From Clostridia bacterium (GTDB lineage Bacteria > Bacillota > Clostridia > Christensenellales > Borkfalkiaceae), in contig CAAGME010000037.1 of the NCBI GenBank assembly GCA_900770945.1, positions 62,001 to 126,000 of the forward strand: DNA of 64,000 nt, given 5' to 3'. Position numbers and translations under genes: made by a program. The notes under the pieces were generated by a model. That model saw only the letters and a program-made list of their open reading frames with translations. It did no database searches and was not told the DNA's origin. This document shows, piece after piece, positions 49,875-58,940 of the stretch (within the stretch, counting starts at the first letter, position 1; each line of letters begins with the position of its first letter).

Positions 49875-52055
49875 TCAGGAAGCCGAAAGCTTGGGGTTTT
49901 TGCGCAGAGAAAGAGAGATTCTGTTCTTTTTAACGTCTACGCCGATAACCGTTACGGTGACGATTTGCCCCACCTTCAACGCCTCGTTGGGGTGACGGAT
50001 ATAGTTGTCGGAAATTTCCGAGATATGCACAAGCCCGTCCTGATGAACGCCGATATCGACGAACGCGCCGAAGTCTATAACGTTCCTTACCGTTCCGGTA
50101 ATCTTCATTCCCGGTTTAAGGTCCTTTATGTCCATGATGTCGGAGCGGAGCATGGGCTTGGGCAAGCTGTCGCGAACGTCTCTGCCCGGTTTTAAAAGTT
50201 CCGAAACGATGTCGCGCATCGTAAGAACGCCAAGTCCCGTATCCTTTGCTGCTTTTTCCTCGCCGTAAGCTTTGATTTTAACGGGTAACTCCTTGATTTT
50301 TCCGTTTGCGACGTCCTCTTCGGTATACCCGAAAAGTTTTAAAAGTTTTTCGGTCGCGTCATAGCTTTCGGGGTGAACGCCCGTGTTGTCGAGGACGTTT
50401 TTGCCGTCCGCGATGCGCAAAAATCCCGCGCACTGTTCAAAGGCTTTCTCGCCGAGCTTGCTAACCTTTAAAAGTTCTTTTCTCGTCTTGAATTTGCCGT
50501 TGTCTTCCCTATACTTTACAATATTTTTGACAATTGCGGCGTTAAGCCCCGAAACGTAAGAAAGGAGGGACGCGGAAGCCGTGTTTAAGTTGACGCCGAC
50601 TTTGTTTACGCAATCTTCGAGAACGCCTTTTAAAACTTCGTCAAGCCGTTTTTCGGGCATGTCGTGCTGGTACTGACCTACGCCTATCGATTTGGGGTCG
50701 ATTTTTATAAGCTCCGCAAGCGGGTCTTGCAAACGCCTTGCGATTGACACGGCGGAGCGCTCGGAAACGTCGTAATCGGGGAATTCTTCCGCGCCGAGCT
50801 TGGATGCGGAATAAACGGACGCGCCCGCTTCGCTCACGACTATATAGCTTACTTTATGGTCTAATCTCGCGTCTTTTATAAGCTCGGAAACGAAAATTTC
50901 CGACTCCTTGGAAGCCGTGCCGTTACCGATGGAGATAACGGCTACTTTATGCTTGTTTATGAGTTCGATGAGCTTTGTTTTAGCCTCTTCGACTTTGGAC
51001 TGAGGGGGCGTCGGGTAAACGACGGTTTTGTCGAGAACTTTGCCCGTTTCGTCAACGACGGCTATCTTGCAGCCGGTGCGGTATGCGGGGTCAAAACCCA
51101 TTGTTACTTTGTCCTTGACGGGCGGTTGCATTAAAAGCGGCTCTAAGTTGACTTCGAACATTTTTATGGCTTGCTCGTCGGCGATATCGGTTAAGTACGA
51201 ACGGATTTCACGCTCGATGGACGGGTAAATCAAGCGTTCGTAGGCGTCGTCGCAAGCTTCCTTTACGGCTTGGGTCGTCACCGAGCCTTCTTTAACGTAC
51301 GGCGCGGCGCAAACGCGTTGAGCAAACTCCTTATCAAGCGATACTTTTACCTTTAAATATCCTTCCTTTTCGCCGCGGTTCAAGGCTAAAACTCTGTGGC
51401 TTTTAATCTCGGAAACGGGTTCCGCATAGTCGGCGTAAGTTTCGTACGTTTTTGCTCCTTCGTCCTCGGTCTTTGCCATTTTGGAAGAGATTTCGCCGTT
51501 GCGAAGGAATATTCTGCGAAGTTTTTTTCTGAGTTCCGCGTCGTCGCTTACGCGCTCGGCGATGATGTCCTTTGCGCCGGCTATCGCTTCGGCTATCGTT
51601 TTTACTTCCTTTTCCTCGTCTACGTACGGCGCGGCTAAATCTTCGATAGTACCCGTTTTTTCTTCCTGCGCGAGAATGATATCGGCAAGCGGAGAAAGAC
51701 CTTTCGCTATCGCGACGGTCGCTCTCGTTTTCTTTTTCTGCTTATACGGTCTATATATGTCCTCGACCTCGGTAAGCGTTTCGGCGGCGGAAAGAGCGGC
51801 GACTATTTCGTCGGTTAATTTGCCCTGTTCCTCTATCGCGGCTTTAACGTCTTCCTTTCTCTTTTCAAGGTTCCTTAGATACGTCAGTCTGTCGGCGAAT
51901 TCGCGTAAAAGCTGATCGTCGATGTGTCCCGTCATTTCCTTGCGATACCTCGCGATGAAAGGTATAGTGTTGCCTTCGTCGAGAAGTTCGACGACGTTCT
52001 TTGCGTGTGTCGGATTGAGTTTGAACTCTTCCGTCACTCTCTGTAAAATGTCCAT
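49875..52055 (-). CDS. tex: Transcription accessory protein Tex
   Basis: A nucleic-acid-binding protein related to Spt6. Domains: helical N-terminus (ITxxFxLNPTHAKNVVELL-like), YqgF/RNase H-like fold around TMGFDPAYRTGCKIAVVD, helix-hairpin-helix region (VGVNLNTASASLLSYVSGLN) and a C-terminal S1 domain (GMKITGTVRNVIDFGAFVDI, VHISEIS). Length 726 is typical. It is not obviously linked to the glycogen genes upstream; the 58 bp between it and the GH13 gene hold no clear terminator. Confidence 0.96.
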   Translation of the reverse strand: MDILQRVTEEFKLNPTHAKNVVELLDEGNTIPFIARYRKEMTGHIDDQLLREFADRLTYLRNLEKRKEDVKAAIEEQGKLTDEIVAALSAAETLTEVEDIYRPYKQKKKTRATVAIAKGLSPLADIILAQEEKTGTIEDLAAPYVDEEKEVKTIAEAIAGAKDIIAERVSDDAELRKKLRRIFLRNGEISSKMAKTEDEGAKTYETYADYAEPVSEIKSHRVLALNRGEKEGYLKVKVSLDKEFAQRVCAAPYVKEGSVTTQAVKEACDDAYERLIYPSIEREIRSYLTDIADEQAIKMFEVNLEPLLMQPPVKDKVTMGFDPAYRTGCKIAVVDETGKVLDKTVVYPTPPQSKVEEAKTKLIELINKHKVAVISIGNGTASKESEIFVSELIKDARLDHKVSYIVVSEAGASVYSASKLGAEEFPDYDVSERSAVSIARRLQDPLAELIKIDPKSIGVGQYQHDMPEKRLDEVLKGVLEDCVNKVGVNLNTASASLLSYVSGLNAAIVKNIVKYREDNGKFKTRKELLKVSKLGEKAFEQCAGFLRIADGKNVLDNTGVHPESYDATEKLLKLFGYTEEDVANGKIKELPVKIKAYGEEKAAKDTGLGVLTMRDIVSELLKPGRDVRDSLPKPMLRSDIMDIKDLKPGMKITGTVRNVIDFGAFVDIGVHQDGLVHISEISDNYIRHPNEALKVGQIVTVTVIGVDVKKNRISLSLRKNPKLSAS

Positions 52056-52113
52056 ATTTTCCTCTTTTTAAAATTATAATATCTCGGGCTATAATGCGAT
52101 TATCGCCCGTTAT

Positions 52114-53895
52114 TTACTCAAAAAAAATCTCTGCGGAGTCGCTTTTCAAAACGTGAATATCGCTCTTTTTTCCGCCGGCAAGCATTGCCGTTAAGGGACG
52201 GGAAAATTTGAGCTTTACGTCCGCGTTTTCCCTCGAAGCGGCAACTACAACCGACTTATTATTAAGCTTTCTTTCGAAAATCACAATCTTTTCATCGGTG
52301 TGAATAAATCGGAAAGTCCCCGCCGTAAAGACTTCGTTTTTACGGATTTTGCCTAACTTGCGGAAAAACTCCAAAAGCTCGTTATCTTCCTTGCCCCACG
52401 GATAGCAAAGGCGGTTATACGGGTCCAAATCTCCGAAAACGCCCGCTTCGTCGCCGTAATATAAGGACGGCGTACCGTAGACGGTATAGACTAAAACGTA
52501 AGCGATTTTAGCAAGATTTTTGCCCTTTTCGTACTCTTCCTCGTCAAGTGTTTCTTCTCTCATCAAATCCTTGTCGACTACAACTCGACTTCTGCCTAAA
52601 ACCGTTATAATGCGCGAAGTGTCGTGAGTGGACAAAACGTTCATCAAAACGTCGAGAGAAGCTTTGGGGTAATTGTTTATCTGTTCGCGCGCGACCTTGA
52701 CGAAAGAAGAGGAGTCGGCGTGAAGCAAAAAGTCGATAACGGCGTTTTTGAGCGGGTAATTCATTACGGAATCAAGCTCTTCGCCCAAAAAATATTTTCG
52801 CCTTACGCCGTAAGCGATTTTGTTCGTGGCGTCCTCCCACACTTCGCCTATCACGGCTCCGTCCTCGTCCGCTTCTTTTACGGTTTTTCTGATATCCTTG
52901 ACGAACTCGTCGGGGATTTCGTCCACCACGTCGAGCCGTACGCCCGAAAAGCCGAGGCTCATATACTTGGGGATAACCTCTTTTAAAACGAATTTACGAA
53001 AAGAAGAATAAGGATTGAGCTTAGGCAAGCATTTAAAACCCCACCAGCACTCGTAATCGTCGGGGTAATTATCGAAGTAATACCAGCCGAGATACGGGCT
53101 TAAAGGGGAATTGTACGCCCCGCAGGAGGGATACGTTCCGTACTTGTTGAAGTACGTACTGTCCGCGCCCGTGTGGTTGTAAACGCCGTCGAAAATTACT
53201 TTTATGCCCGCTTTTTTAAGTTCCGAAAGCATTGTTTTAAGCTCTTCTTCCGTGCCGAGCTGCATATCGGGCGTTAAGTAATCGCCCGTGTCGTAACGAT
53301 GCGAAGAGTACGCTTCCGCAATGGGGTTTAAGTAGACAGCGGTAACCCCGAGCGATTTTAAGTAAGGTATTTTGGAACGTATTCCGTCGAAGTTTCCGCC
53401 GAAAAATTCGTTGTTCAAAACCTCGCCCTTTTCGTTTTTATAGGTCGGTAATCCGCCCCAATCCTCGCGCTTTATTTTTCCGCTTTTTATCGGCTTTTCG
53501 CCGACTTTACAGAATCTGTCGGGGAATATCTGATAAATAAGCCCGCCCTTTAAAAACTCCGGCGTTTTATAATCGCTATCATAAACGCTTAGTTGAAAAT
53601 TTTTAAGAGAACCTTTAACAAGCCTCAAACAGTCGCTCGCGCCGTAGCGTTCGCCGTCGATTATAAAGTAATAAAAGAAAAGCCCCGTTTTTTTTGTATC
53701 GAGCGACACGCAAAAACCCCCCGAGGATTTTTCCATAGGGTAAGTTTTTTTCTCGCCGCCGTCCGACTCCGTAGCGAGAAAAGCCTCGTTAAAGGAATCG
53801 GATGCGGCAACGAAAATATTAAGCGCGGAATTTTGTTGCACTGCGCCCGTTACGGACTTAAAGCGCGTATCGAGCGGGTCGAAATAAGGTTGCAT
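52114..53895 (-). CDS. GH13 alpha-glucan hydrolase, neopullulanase/maltogenic type
   Basis: Hydrolyses alpha-1,4 (and possibly alpha-1,6) glucan bonds. An N-terminal beta domain (1-110) precedes the (beta/alpha)8 barrel. Conserved regions: DGVYNHTG (236-243), GVRLDVVDE (318-326) with nucleophile Asp322, GEVWED (350-355) with acid Glu351, and STHDTSR (422-428) with Asp425. No signal peptide is present, so it acts in the cytoplasm on glycogen or imported maltodextrin. It is the last gene of the glycogen operon; no clear Shine-Dalgarno precedes the ATG. Confidence 0.92.
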   Translation of the reverse strand: MQPYFDPLDTRFKSVTGAVQQNSALNIFVAASDSFNEAFLATESDGGEKKTYPMEKSSGGFCVSLDTKKTGLFFYYFIIDGERYGASDCLRLVKGSLKNFQLSVYDSDYKTPEFLKGGLIYQIFPDRFCKVGEKPIKSGKIKREDWGGLPTYKNEKGEVLNNEFFGGNFDGIRSKIPYLKSLGVTAVYLNPIAEAYSSHRYDTGDYLTPDMQLGTEEELKTMLSELKKAGIKVIFDGVYNHTGADSTYFNKYGTYPSCGAYNSPLSPYLGWYYFDNYPDDYECWWGFKCLPKLNPYSSFRKFVLKEVIPKYMSLGFSGVRLDVVDEIPDEFVKDIRKTVKEADEDGAVIGEVWEDATNKIAYGVRRKYFLGEELDSVMNYPLKNAVIDFLLHADSSSFVKVAREQINNYPKASLDVLMNVLSTHDTSRIITVLGRSRVVVDKDLMREETLDEEEYEKGKNLAKIAYVLVYTVYGTPSLYYGDEAGVFGDLDPYNRLCYPWGKEDNELLEFFRKLGKIRKNEVFTAGTFRFIHTDEKIVIFERKLNNKSVVVAASRENADVKLKFSRPLTAMLAGGKKSDIHVLKSDSAEIFFE

Positions 53896-53943
53896 TCGTT
53901 TAAAATTTTTGTTGTGGTAATTTTGTTTATCGAGCTGAAAATA

Positions 53944-54298
53944 TAAGGGTTTCCATTCGTCATCTACTTAATATTTTTGCGGGAATAAATGAGTTTTTGC
54001 GAAGCCATAAAGGGACCGAGCTCGTTGTTGTTTGTGCGGCGCAAAATCGGTTACTTAGGCGTTAAACAACCTTCAACGTATGTCATACTGTTTCGGTTGT
54101 TTGCCTTGCAAAAACTAAGCCTCAAGACGGCGATTTCTTCTCCGCAAAAATGCGAAGCACCTAAAAGAGCGTATTTTTAGATGATTTTTCGCGAGCGCGA
54201 GGCAGCCGTACTCTCGTCGTACGGCAATCGAGCGGTCACGGAAAAGGGGTAAAAAGACGCCTTTTCGGTATTGAGTAGATAAGGAATGGAATCCCTAC
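53944..54298 (-). repeat. 355-bp element with 30-bp imperfect terminal inverted repeats
   Basis: The ends 53944-53973 and 54269-54298 are inverted repeats matching at 24 of 30 positions (core TTCCATTC and ATCTACT). The right end stops two bases before the glgP stop codon. Inside are hairpins, for example GCCGTAC..GTACGGC (54205-54225). No transposase is encoded, and no target duplication was found by eye. It may be a MITE-like element or a structured RNA closed by a long terminal helix. The 63-residue plus-strand ORF inside has no coding support. It fills the gap 53896-54300. Confidence 0.7.
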
Positions 54299-54300
54299 CT

Positions 54301-56730
54301 TTACTTGACCGATTTTAAGTGCCAGATTTTGTCTACGTATTCGCCTATCGCCCTGTCGGCGGAGAAGTATCCGCTTGCGGCAATGTTTCTTAAAGCCATA
54401 ACGTTCCACTTCTTTTTGTCTTGATAATCGGCGTCGATTCTGTCCTTTGTTTCCTTGTAAGAATGGAAGTCCGCCATGCACATATAGGGGTCCGCAACGG
54501 GCGAGTTGGTCGTGAGATATTGTGCGAACAACTCAAAGCTTACGCCGTTAAAGCCGCGGCGCATGCTGTCGATAACGCGGTGAATGCGATAGTTGTTGTT
54601 ATAGTACGACGACGCGTCGTAACCGTTCTTCCAGATGTCCTCGACCTCGTTTGCGCGCAAGCCGAAAATGTAAATGTTATCCATTCCGACTTTTTCGCTC
54701 ATCTCGACGTTTGCGCCGTCCATAGTGCCGACGGTAAGCGCGCCGTTTATCATGAACTTCATGTTGCCCGTGCCGCTTGCTTCTTTACCGGCGAGAGAAA
54801 TCTGCTCTGAAAGCTCGGTTGCGGGCATCAAAAGCTCGGCGACCGTGACGGAATAGTTTTCAAGATACACTACCTTTATTTTGTCCCTTATCCTCTTGTC
54901 GGGATAATTGTCTATCTCGGCGGCAAGGCAGCAAATAAGCTTGATGACCTGCTTTGCGAGAATGTAGCCGGGCGCGGCTTTCGCGCCGAAAATAAAGGTC
55001 TTGGGCTGCATTTCCATGTTCGGGTTGGCTTTTAACTCTTCAAAGAGGTCGATTATATACATGGCGAACAAAAGCTGACGCTTGTATTCGTGCATACGCT
55101 TAGCCTGAACGTCGAACATAGAGGACGGGTCGATGACGATATCGTTGTGTTTTTTGATGTATTCGGCGAGCTGCGTTTTCTTCTTTTTCTTTATCGCCTC
55201 TAACTTTTTAAGCACTGCGGCGTCGGTTTCGAAAGCCTTGAACTTTGCAAGCTCCTCGGAATTTTTAACAAAGCCGTCGCCTATGCACTCGGTCAAAAGC
55301 GAAGTGAGTTCCGGGTTAGCCTGGCACAGCCAGCGGCGGTGCGCGATGCCGTTGGTGACGTTAAGGAATTTGTCGGGAGTAAGCTCCGCAAAGTCCTTAA
55401 AGATACTCGTTTTGATTATGTCGGTGTGGAGCGCGGAAACGCCGTTTACCTTATGGCTGCCCAAAACGCTCAGATTAGCCATTCTTACTCTGCCGTAGCT
55501 TATTATCGACATGTGTTCGATTTTATCCCAATTGCCGGGGTATTTTTGCCAGAGTTCGGCGCAGAATCTCTGATTGATTTCTCTTATTATCGAATAAATT
55601 CTCGGCAATCTTCTCTGGATTAAGTCCTCGTTCCATTCTTCCAAAGCTTCCGCCATAACCGTGTGGTTGGTGTAAGCTATCGTTCTCGAAGTCAAATCCC
55701 AAGCCTTTTCCCACGAATAGCCGTGTTCGTCCATAAGTAGGCGCATAAGTTCCGGCACGGAAAGCGCGGGGTGCGTGTCGTTGATGTGAATGGCGACTTT
55801 TTCCGGGAGATTATCGAACGTCTGATACCTGTTATAATGATCTGCAAGAATGTTTTGCAAGGACGCCGAAACGAGCAAATACTGCTGTTTGAGCCTCAAA
55901 GACTTGCCCTCGAAGTGGTTATCCGACGGGTAAAGAACCTTGCTCAAAAGCTCGGCTTCGTTGTTTTCCTGCATGCAGCGCGCGTAATCGCCTTGCGAGA
56001 ACCTATGCATATCGAATGTTTTAGTAGAGCGAGCCGCCCATAGCCTCAACACGGAAACGGCTTCGCTGTCTTTGCCGGAAATCATCATGTCATACGGCAC
56101 GGCTTCGACTTCCGTTGCGTCTACGTGGTTAATTTTTACGCCTTTATCAGTCCAATTTTCTTCTATTCTGCCGTCGAATTTGACTTTGAAGGTTTTATCC
56201 GTTCTCTGTGTTAACCAGACTTCGCCGCCCGGGAGCCATTCGTCCGGAAGTTCCGTCTGCCAGCCGTCTACGATTTTCTGCTTGAAAAGCCCGTATTCGT
56301 ATCTTATGGAGAAACCGTAAGTAGGATAGTTGCCCGTTGCGAGCGCGTCCATATAGCAAGCGGCAAGTCTGCCTAATCCGCCGTTTCCGAGACCCGCGTC
56401 CGGCTCCATTTCGTAAAGGTCGTCGAGCGTTACGCCGAAGCTCTTTAATGCCCCCGTAACAGCCGCCTCGATGCCGAGGTTGTATACGTTGTTTTTAAGC
56501 GATCTGCCGAGCAAAAACTCCATGCAGAGATAGTATACCTTTTTGGATTTGTTCTTTTTTGTAATGTTGTGATAATTGTTGCGTTTTTCGAGGAGAATGT
56601 CTCTCACCGTCATAACGACGGCTTTGTAGAGTTGTTCCTTTGTACATTCCGCGGGAGCTACTCCGAAGTATCTCGTGAGCTTGCCCGTTATCGCTTCTTT
56701 GGCTTCCTTTTTAGTAAAATTTTCGTACAT
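54301..56730 (-). CDS. glgP: Glycogen phosphorylase
   Basis: Releases glucose 1-phosphate from glycogen chain ends. The PLP-binding lysine is Lys658 in EASGTGNMKF, followed by NGALTVGTMDGANVE. The N-terminal half contains EPDAGLGNGGLGRLAACYMD. Length 809 is that of the classic GT35 phosphorylases. It lies between glgA and the GH13 gene in the same direction, so breakdown enzymes are co-transcribed with synthesis enzymes. Confidence 0.97.
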   Translation of the reverse strand: MYENFTKKEAKEAITGKLTRYFGVAPAECTKEQLYKAVVMTVRDILLEKRNNYHNITKKNKSKKVYYLCMEFLLGRSLKNNVYNLGIEAAVTGALKSFGVTLDDLYEMEPDAGLGNGGLGRLAACYMDALATGNYPTYGFSIRYEYGLFKQKIVDGWQTELPDEWLPGGEVWLTQRTDKTFKVKFDGRIEENWTDKGVKINHVDATEVEAVPYDMMISGKDSEAVSVLRLWAARSTKTFDMHRFSQGDYARCMQENNEAELLSKVLYPSDNHFEGKSLRLKQQYLLVSASLQNILADHYNRYQTFDNLPEKVAIHINDTHPALSVPELMRLLMDEHGYSWEKAWDLTSRTIAYTNHTVMAEALEEWNEDLIQRRLPRIYSIIREINQRFCAELWQKYPGNWDKIEHMSIISYGRVRMANLSVLGSHKVNGVSALHTDIIKTSIFKDFAELTPDKFLNVTNGIAHRRWLCQANPELTSLLTECIGDGFVKNSEELAKFKAFETDAAVLKKLEAIKKKKKTQLAEYIKKHNDIVIDPSSMFDVQAKRMHEYKRQLLFAMYIIDLFEELKANPNMEMQPKTFIFGAKAAPGYILAKQVIKLICCLAAEIDNYPDKRIRDKIKVVYLENYSVTVAELLMPATELSEQISLAGKEASGTGNMKFMINGALTVGTMDGANVEMSEKVGMDNIYIFGLRANEVEDIWKNGYDASSYYNNNYRIHRVIDSMRRGFNGVSFELFAQYLTTNSPVADPYMCMADFHSYKETKDRIDADYQDKKKWNVMALRNIAASGYFSADRAIGEYVDKIWHLKSVK

Positions 56731-56874
56731 ACAAACTTTTGATACCCTTGAATACGGGCAAGATTAAAGCGCGCGCAAACAGGCTTTTTAAAAAGCCCGA
56801 TTGTTCGTCTTCATTCTTGCCCCTAATCTTTCCTTATATCCTGATTCAAATATTCTAAAACTTAATTTTTTAAC

Positions 56875-58842
56875 TTACTTAAATAAATCGTATAATTTTT
56901 CGTATTCCGCGGCGGATTTTTTCCAGCTGAAATCGGTCGTCATGGCACATTTTACGATTTTGTTCCATTCTTCCTTGTTGCCGTAAGTATAAATGGCGTC
57001 TTTCAAAACGTAAAGCATTTCATGCGCGTTGTAGTTTGAAAAAGCAAACCCGTTGCCGCCTTTTCTGTCGGTATTGTAAGCGGTTATACTGTCGTTCAAA
57101 CCGCCCGTTCTTCTGACAACAGGAACGGTGCCGTAACGGCAAGCTATCATCTGCGAAAGCCCGCAAGGCTCTTGCTTTGACGGCATTAAGAATATATCCG
57201 CGCCCGAGTAAATTTTAGACGAAAGGTCCTTGTTGTAAGCTATTATCGTCTTGCATTTTCCTCTGTAATTATCGGCGATATAACCAAAATAACCTTCGTA
57301 ATAAGCTTCGCCCTTACCGAGTATAACGACCTGAACGTTTTCCGCCAAAAGTTCTTCGAGAATGCATTTTACGAGGTCAAGCCCCTTGTGCGCGACGAGG
57401 CGGGAAATTATCGCGATGACGGGAACGTCCGCCCTTTCCGGGAGACCGAGCATTTTTTGAAGTTCGGCTTTGCAGACGGCTTTGCCGCTCATATCGCTCA
57501 CCGAGTAGTTTTTAAAAAGAGCTTTATCCGTTTCGGGGTTGTAAACTTCTTCGCTTATGCCGTTCAAAATACCTATTATCTTGCCCGCGTTGTCGTTAAT
57601 CGCGTACTGAAGTCCGTGCGCAAAATATTCGTTTTTAATCTCTTCCGCATAAGTTTTAGAAACCGTGGTGACGTAATCGGAAAGCTGAATCGCACCCTTC
57701 ATGAGGTTCAAACAGCCGTCGTAATCGAGCGCGGGTTCGACGTCATAGGGAAGCCCGAACAAATCTTCCAAAATTTCCTTGCCGTACTTTCCCTGATATT
57801 CTATATTATGAATAGTGAAAATCGCTCTGATATGGTCGAAGCCCCAACGGTTAGCGTATATGGTTTTAAGGTATATAACGGCGAGCGCGGTCTGCCAATC
57901 GTGGCAATGCATGACGTCCGGATACCAATTCATATACTGCATAGCTTCAAGCACCGCGCGCGAGAAGAAAGCAAACCTTTCGCCGTCGTCATAGTGACCG
58001 TAAAGAGTCGGGCGACGGAAGTAATATTCGTTGTCGATGAAAAGATATGTTACGCCCTTTCTCTTATAAGAGAAAAGCCCGCAATACTGATTTCTCCAAC
58101 CGACGGGAACGTTGAAGTTGCCGATATACGTAAGGTGATTTCTGTACCCCTCGTCCATTGTTCCGTAAAGGGGCAAAATAACCCTGACGTCGTAGTTGCC
58201 GCGTTCGGAAATGGCTAAGGGGAGAGACCCGATAACGTCCGCAAGTCCGCCGGTGCCGACAAAGGGATTACATTCGGAAGCTACAAACAAAAGCGAACGC
58301 TTGCGAACAACTTCCACCTCTATATCCTTTTGTTGACTTTCGGCTTGTTCTTTATTCTCTTCGGGAACGATTTTTTCCGCTTCCTCTTCTTTTAATTGCT
58401 TTTCGGCAAGCTTTTCTTCTATCTTTTCGTTTTCCTTTTCGGCTTTTTCAACGGCTTTTTCTTCGAGTTTTACCTCTTCCTTATCCGTCTTTTCAAGCTT
58501 CTTTTGAACCTTTTTCGCTACCTTTTCGGCTGCTTTTTTCTGTTTTTCGTCCGTCTTTTCAACAGTCTTTTTCTGCTTTTCGGGCGCAAGAACGACCGTG
58601 GCTTCTTCCTTTTTTGCCGCTTCTTTCTTTTGAACTTTTTCTTCGGTTTTTACCTTAACTTCAGCCGCTTTTTCAATCTTTTTTTCTTCCTTTTTAACGG
58701 CAGCCGCTTCTGAATTCTTTGCTTTTTTGACTTCTTCTTTAACTTCTTCTACCGCTTTCTCTGTTGCCTTTTCGACCGCTTTAACGGTCTTTTCTGCCTG
58801 TTTTTCGTCCTTTTTGACTTGTTTTGCTTTTTTAATAGACAT
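56875..58842 (-). CDS. glgA: Glycogen synthase with Lys/Glu-rich N-terminal extension
   Basis: Transfers glucose from ADP-glucose to glycogen (GT5). The catalytic part begins at about residue 183 (SLLFVASECNPFVGTGGLAD) and includes ILNGISEEVYNP and PSKQEPCGLSQMIACRYGTV. Residues 1-182 are an added, almost purely Lys/Glu/Ala/Val helix-forming segment, absent from ordinary GlgA (about 480 residues). The usual KTGGL motif reads GTGGL. The ATG at 58842 is chosen over one 16 codons upstream because AGAGAGG lies seven bases before it. Confidence 0.95.
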   Translation of the reverse strand: MSIKKAKQVKKDEKQAEKTVKAVEKATEKAVEEVKEEVKKAKNSEAAAVKKEEKKIEKAAEVKVKTEEKVQKKEAAKKEEATVVLAPEKQKKTVEKTDEKQKKAAEKVAKKVQKKLEKTDKEEVKLEEKAVEKAEKENEKIEEKLAEKQLKEEEAEKIVPEENKEQAESQQKDIEVEVVRKRSLLFVASECNPFVGTGGLADVIGSLPLAISERGNYDVRVILPLYGTMDEGYRNHLTYIGNFNVPVGWRNQYCGLFSYKRKGVTYLFIDNEYYFRRPTLYGHYDDGERFAFFSRAVLEAMQYMNWYPDVMHCHDWQTALAVIYLKTIYANRWGFDHIRAIFTIHNIEYQGKYGKEILEDLFGLPYDVEPALDYDGCLNLMKGAIQLSDYVTTVSKTYAEEIKNEYFAHGLQYAINDNAGKIIGILNGISEEVYNPETDKALFKNYSVSDMSGKAVCKAELQKMLGLPERADVPVIAIISRLVAHKGLDLVKCILEELLAENVQVVILGKGEAYYEGYFGYIADNYRGKCKTIIAYNKDLSSKIYSGADIFLMPSKQEPCGLSQMIACRYGTVPVVRRTGGLNDSITAYNTDRKGGNGFAFSNYNAHEMLYVLKDAIYTYGNKEEWNKIVKCAMTTDFSWKKSAAEYEKLYDLFK

Positions 58843-58940
58843 TTTTTTACCTCTCTTTGGCTTTTTTGGAGCCGTATTTTTTTTATGCAACCGGCTAAGA
58901 CTTTTTTAGCCTTAGCCGAATGTAAACGTGTTAAAATGTA

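Noticed and set aside
53989..54180. 63-residue plus-strand ORF starting MSFCEAIKG inside the element behind glgP
   Set aside because: It lies wholly inside a terminal-inverted-repeat element full of stems, has no Shine-Dalgarno and runs against the operon; the DNA structure explains the sequence better.
56780..56810. Terminator between glgA and glgP (GGGCTTTTTAAAAAGCC)
   Set aside because: The stem is real, but no T-run follows on the minus strand, so it was not called as a terminator; it may be a processing or stabilising hairpin.
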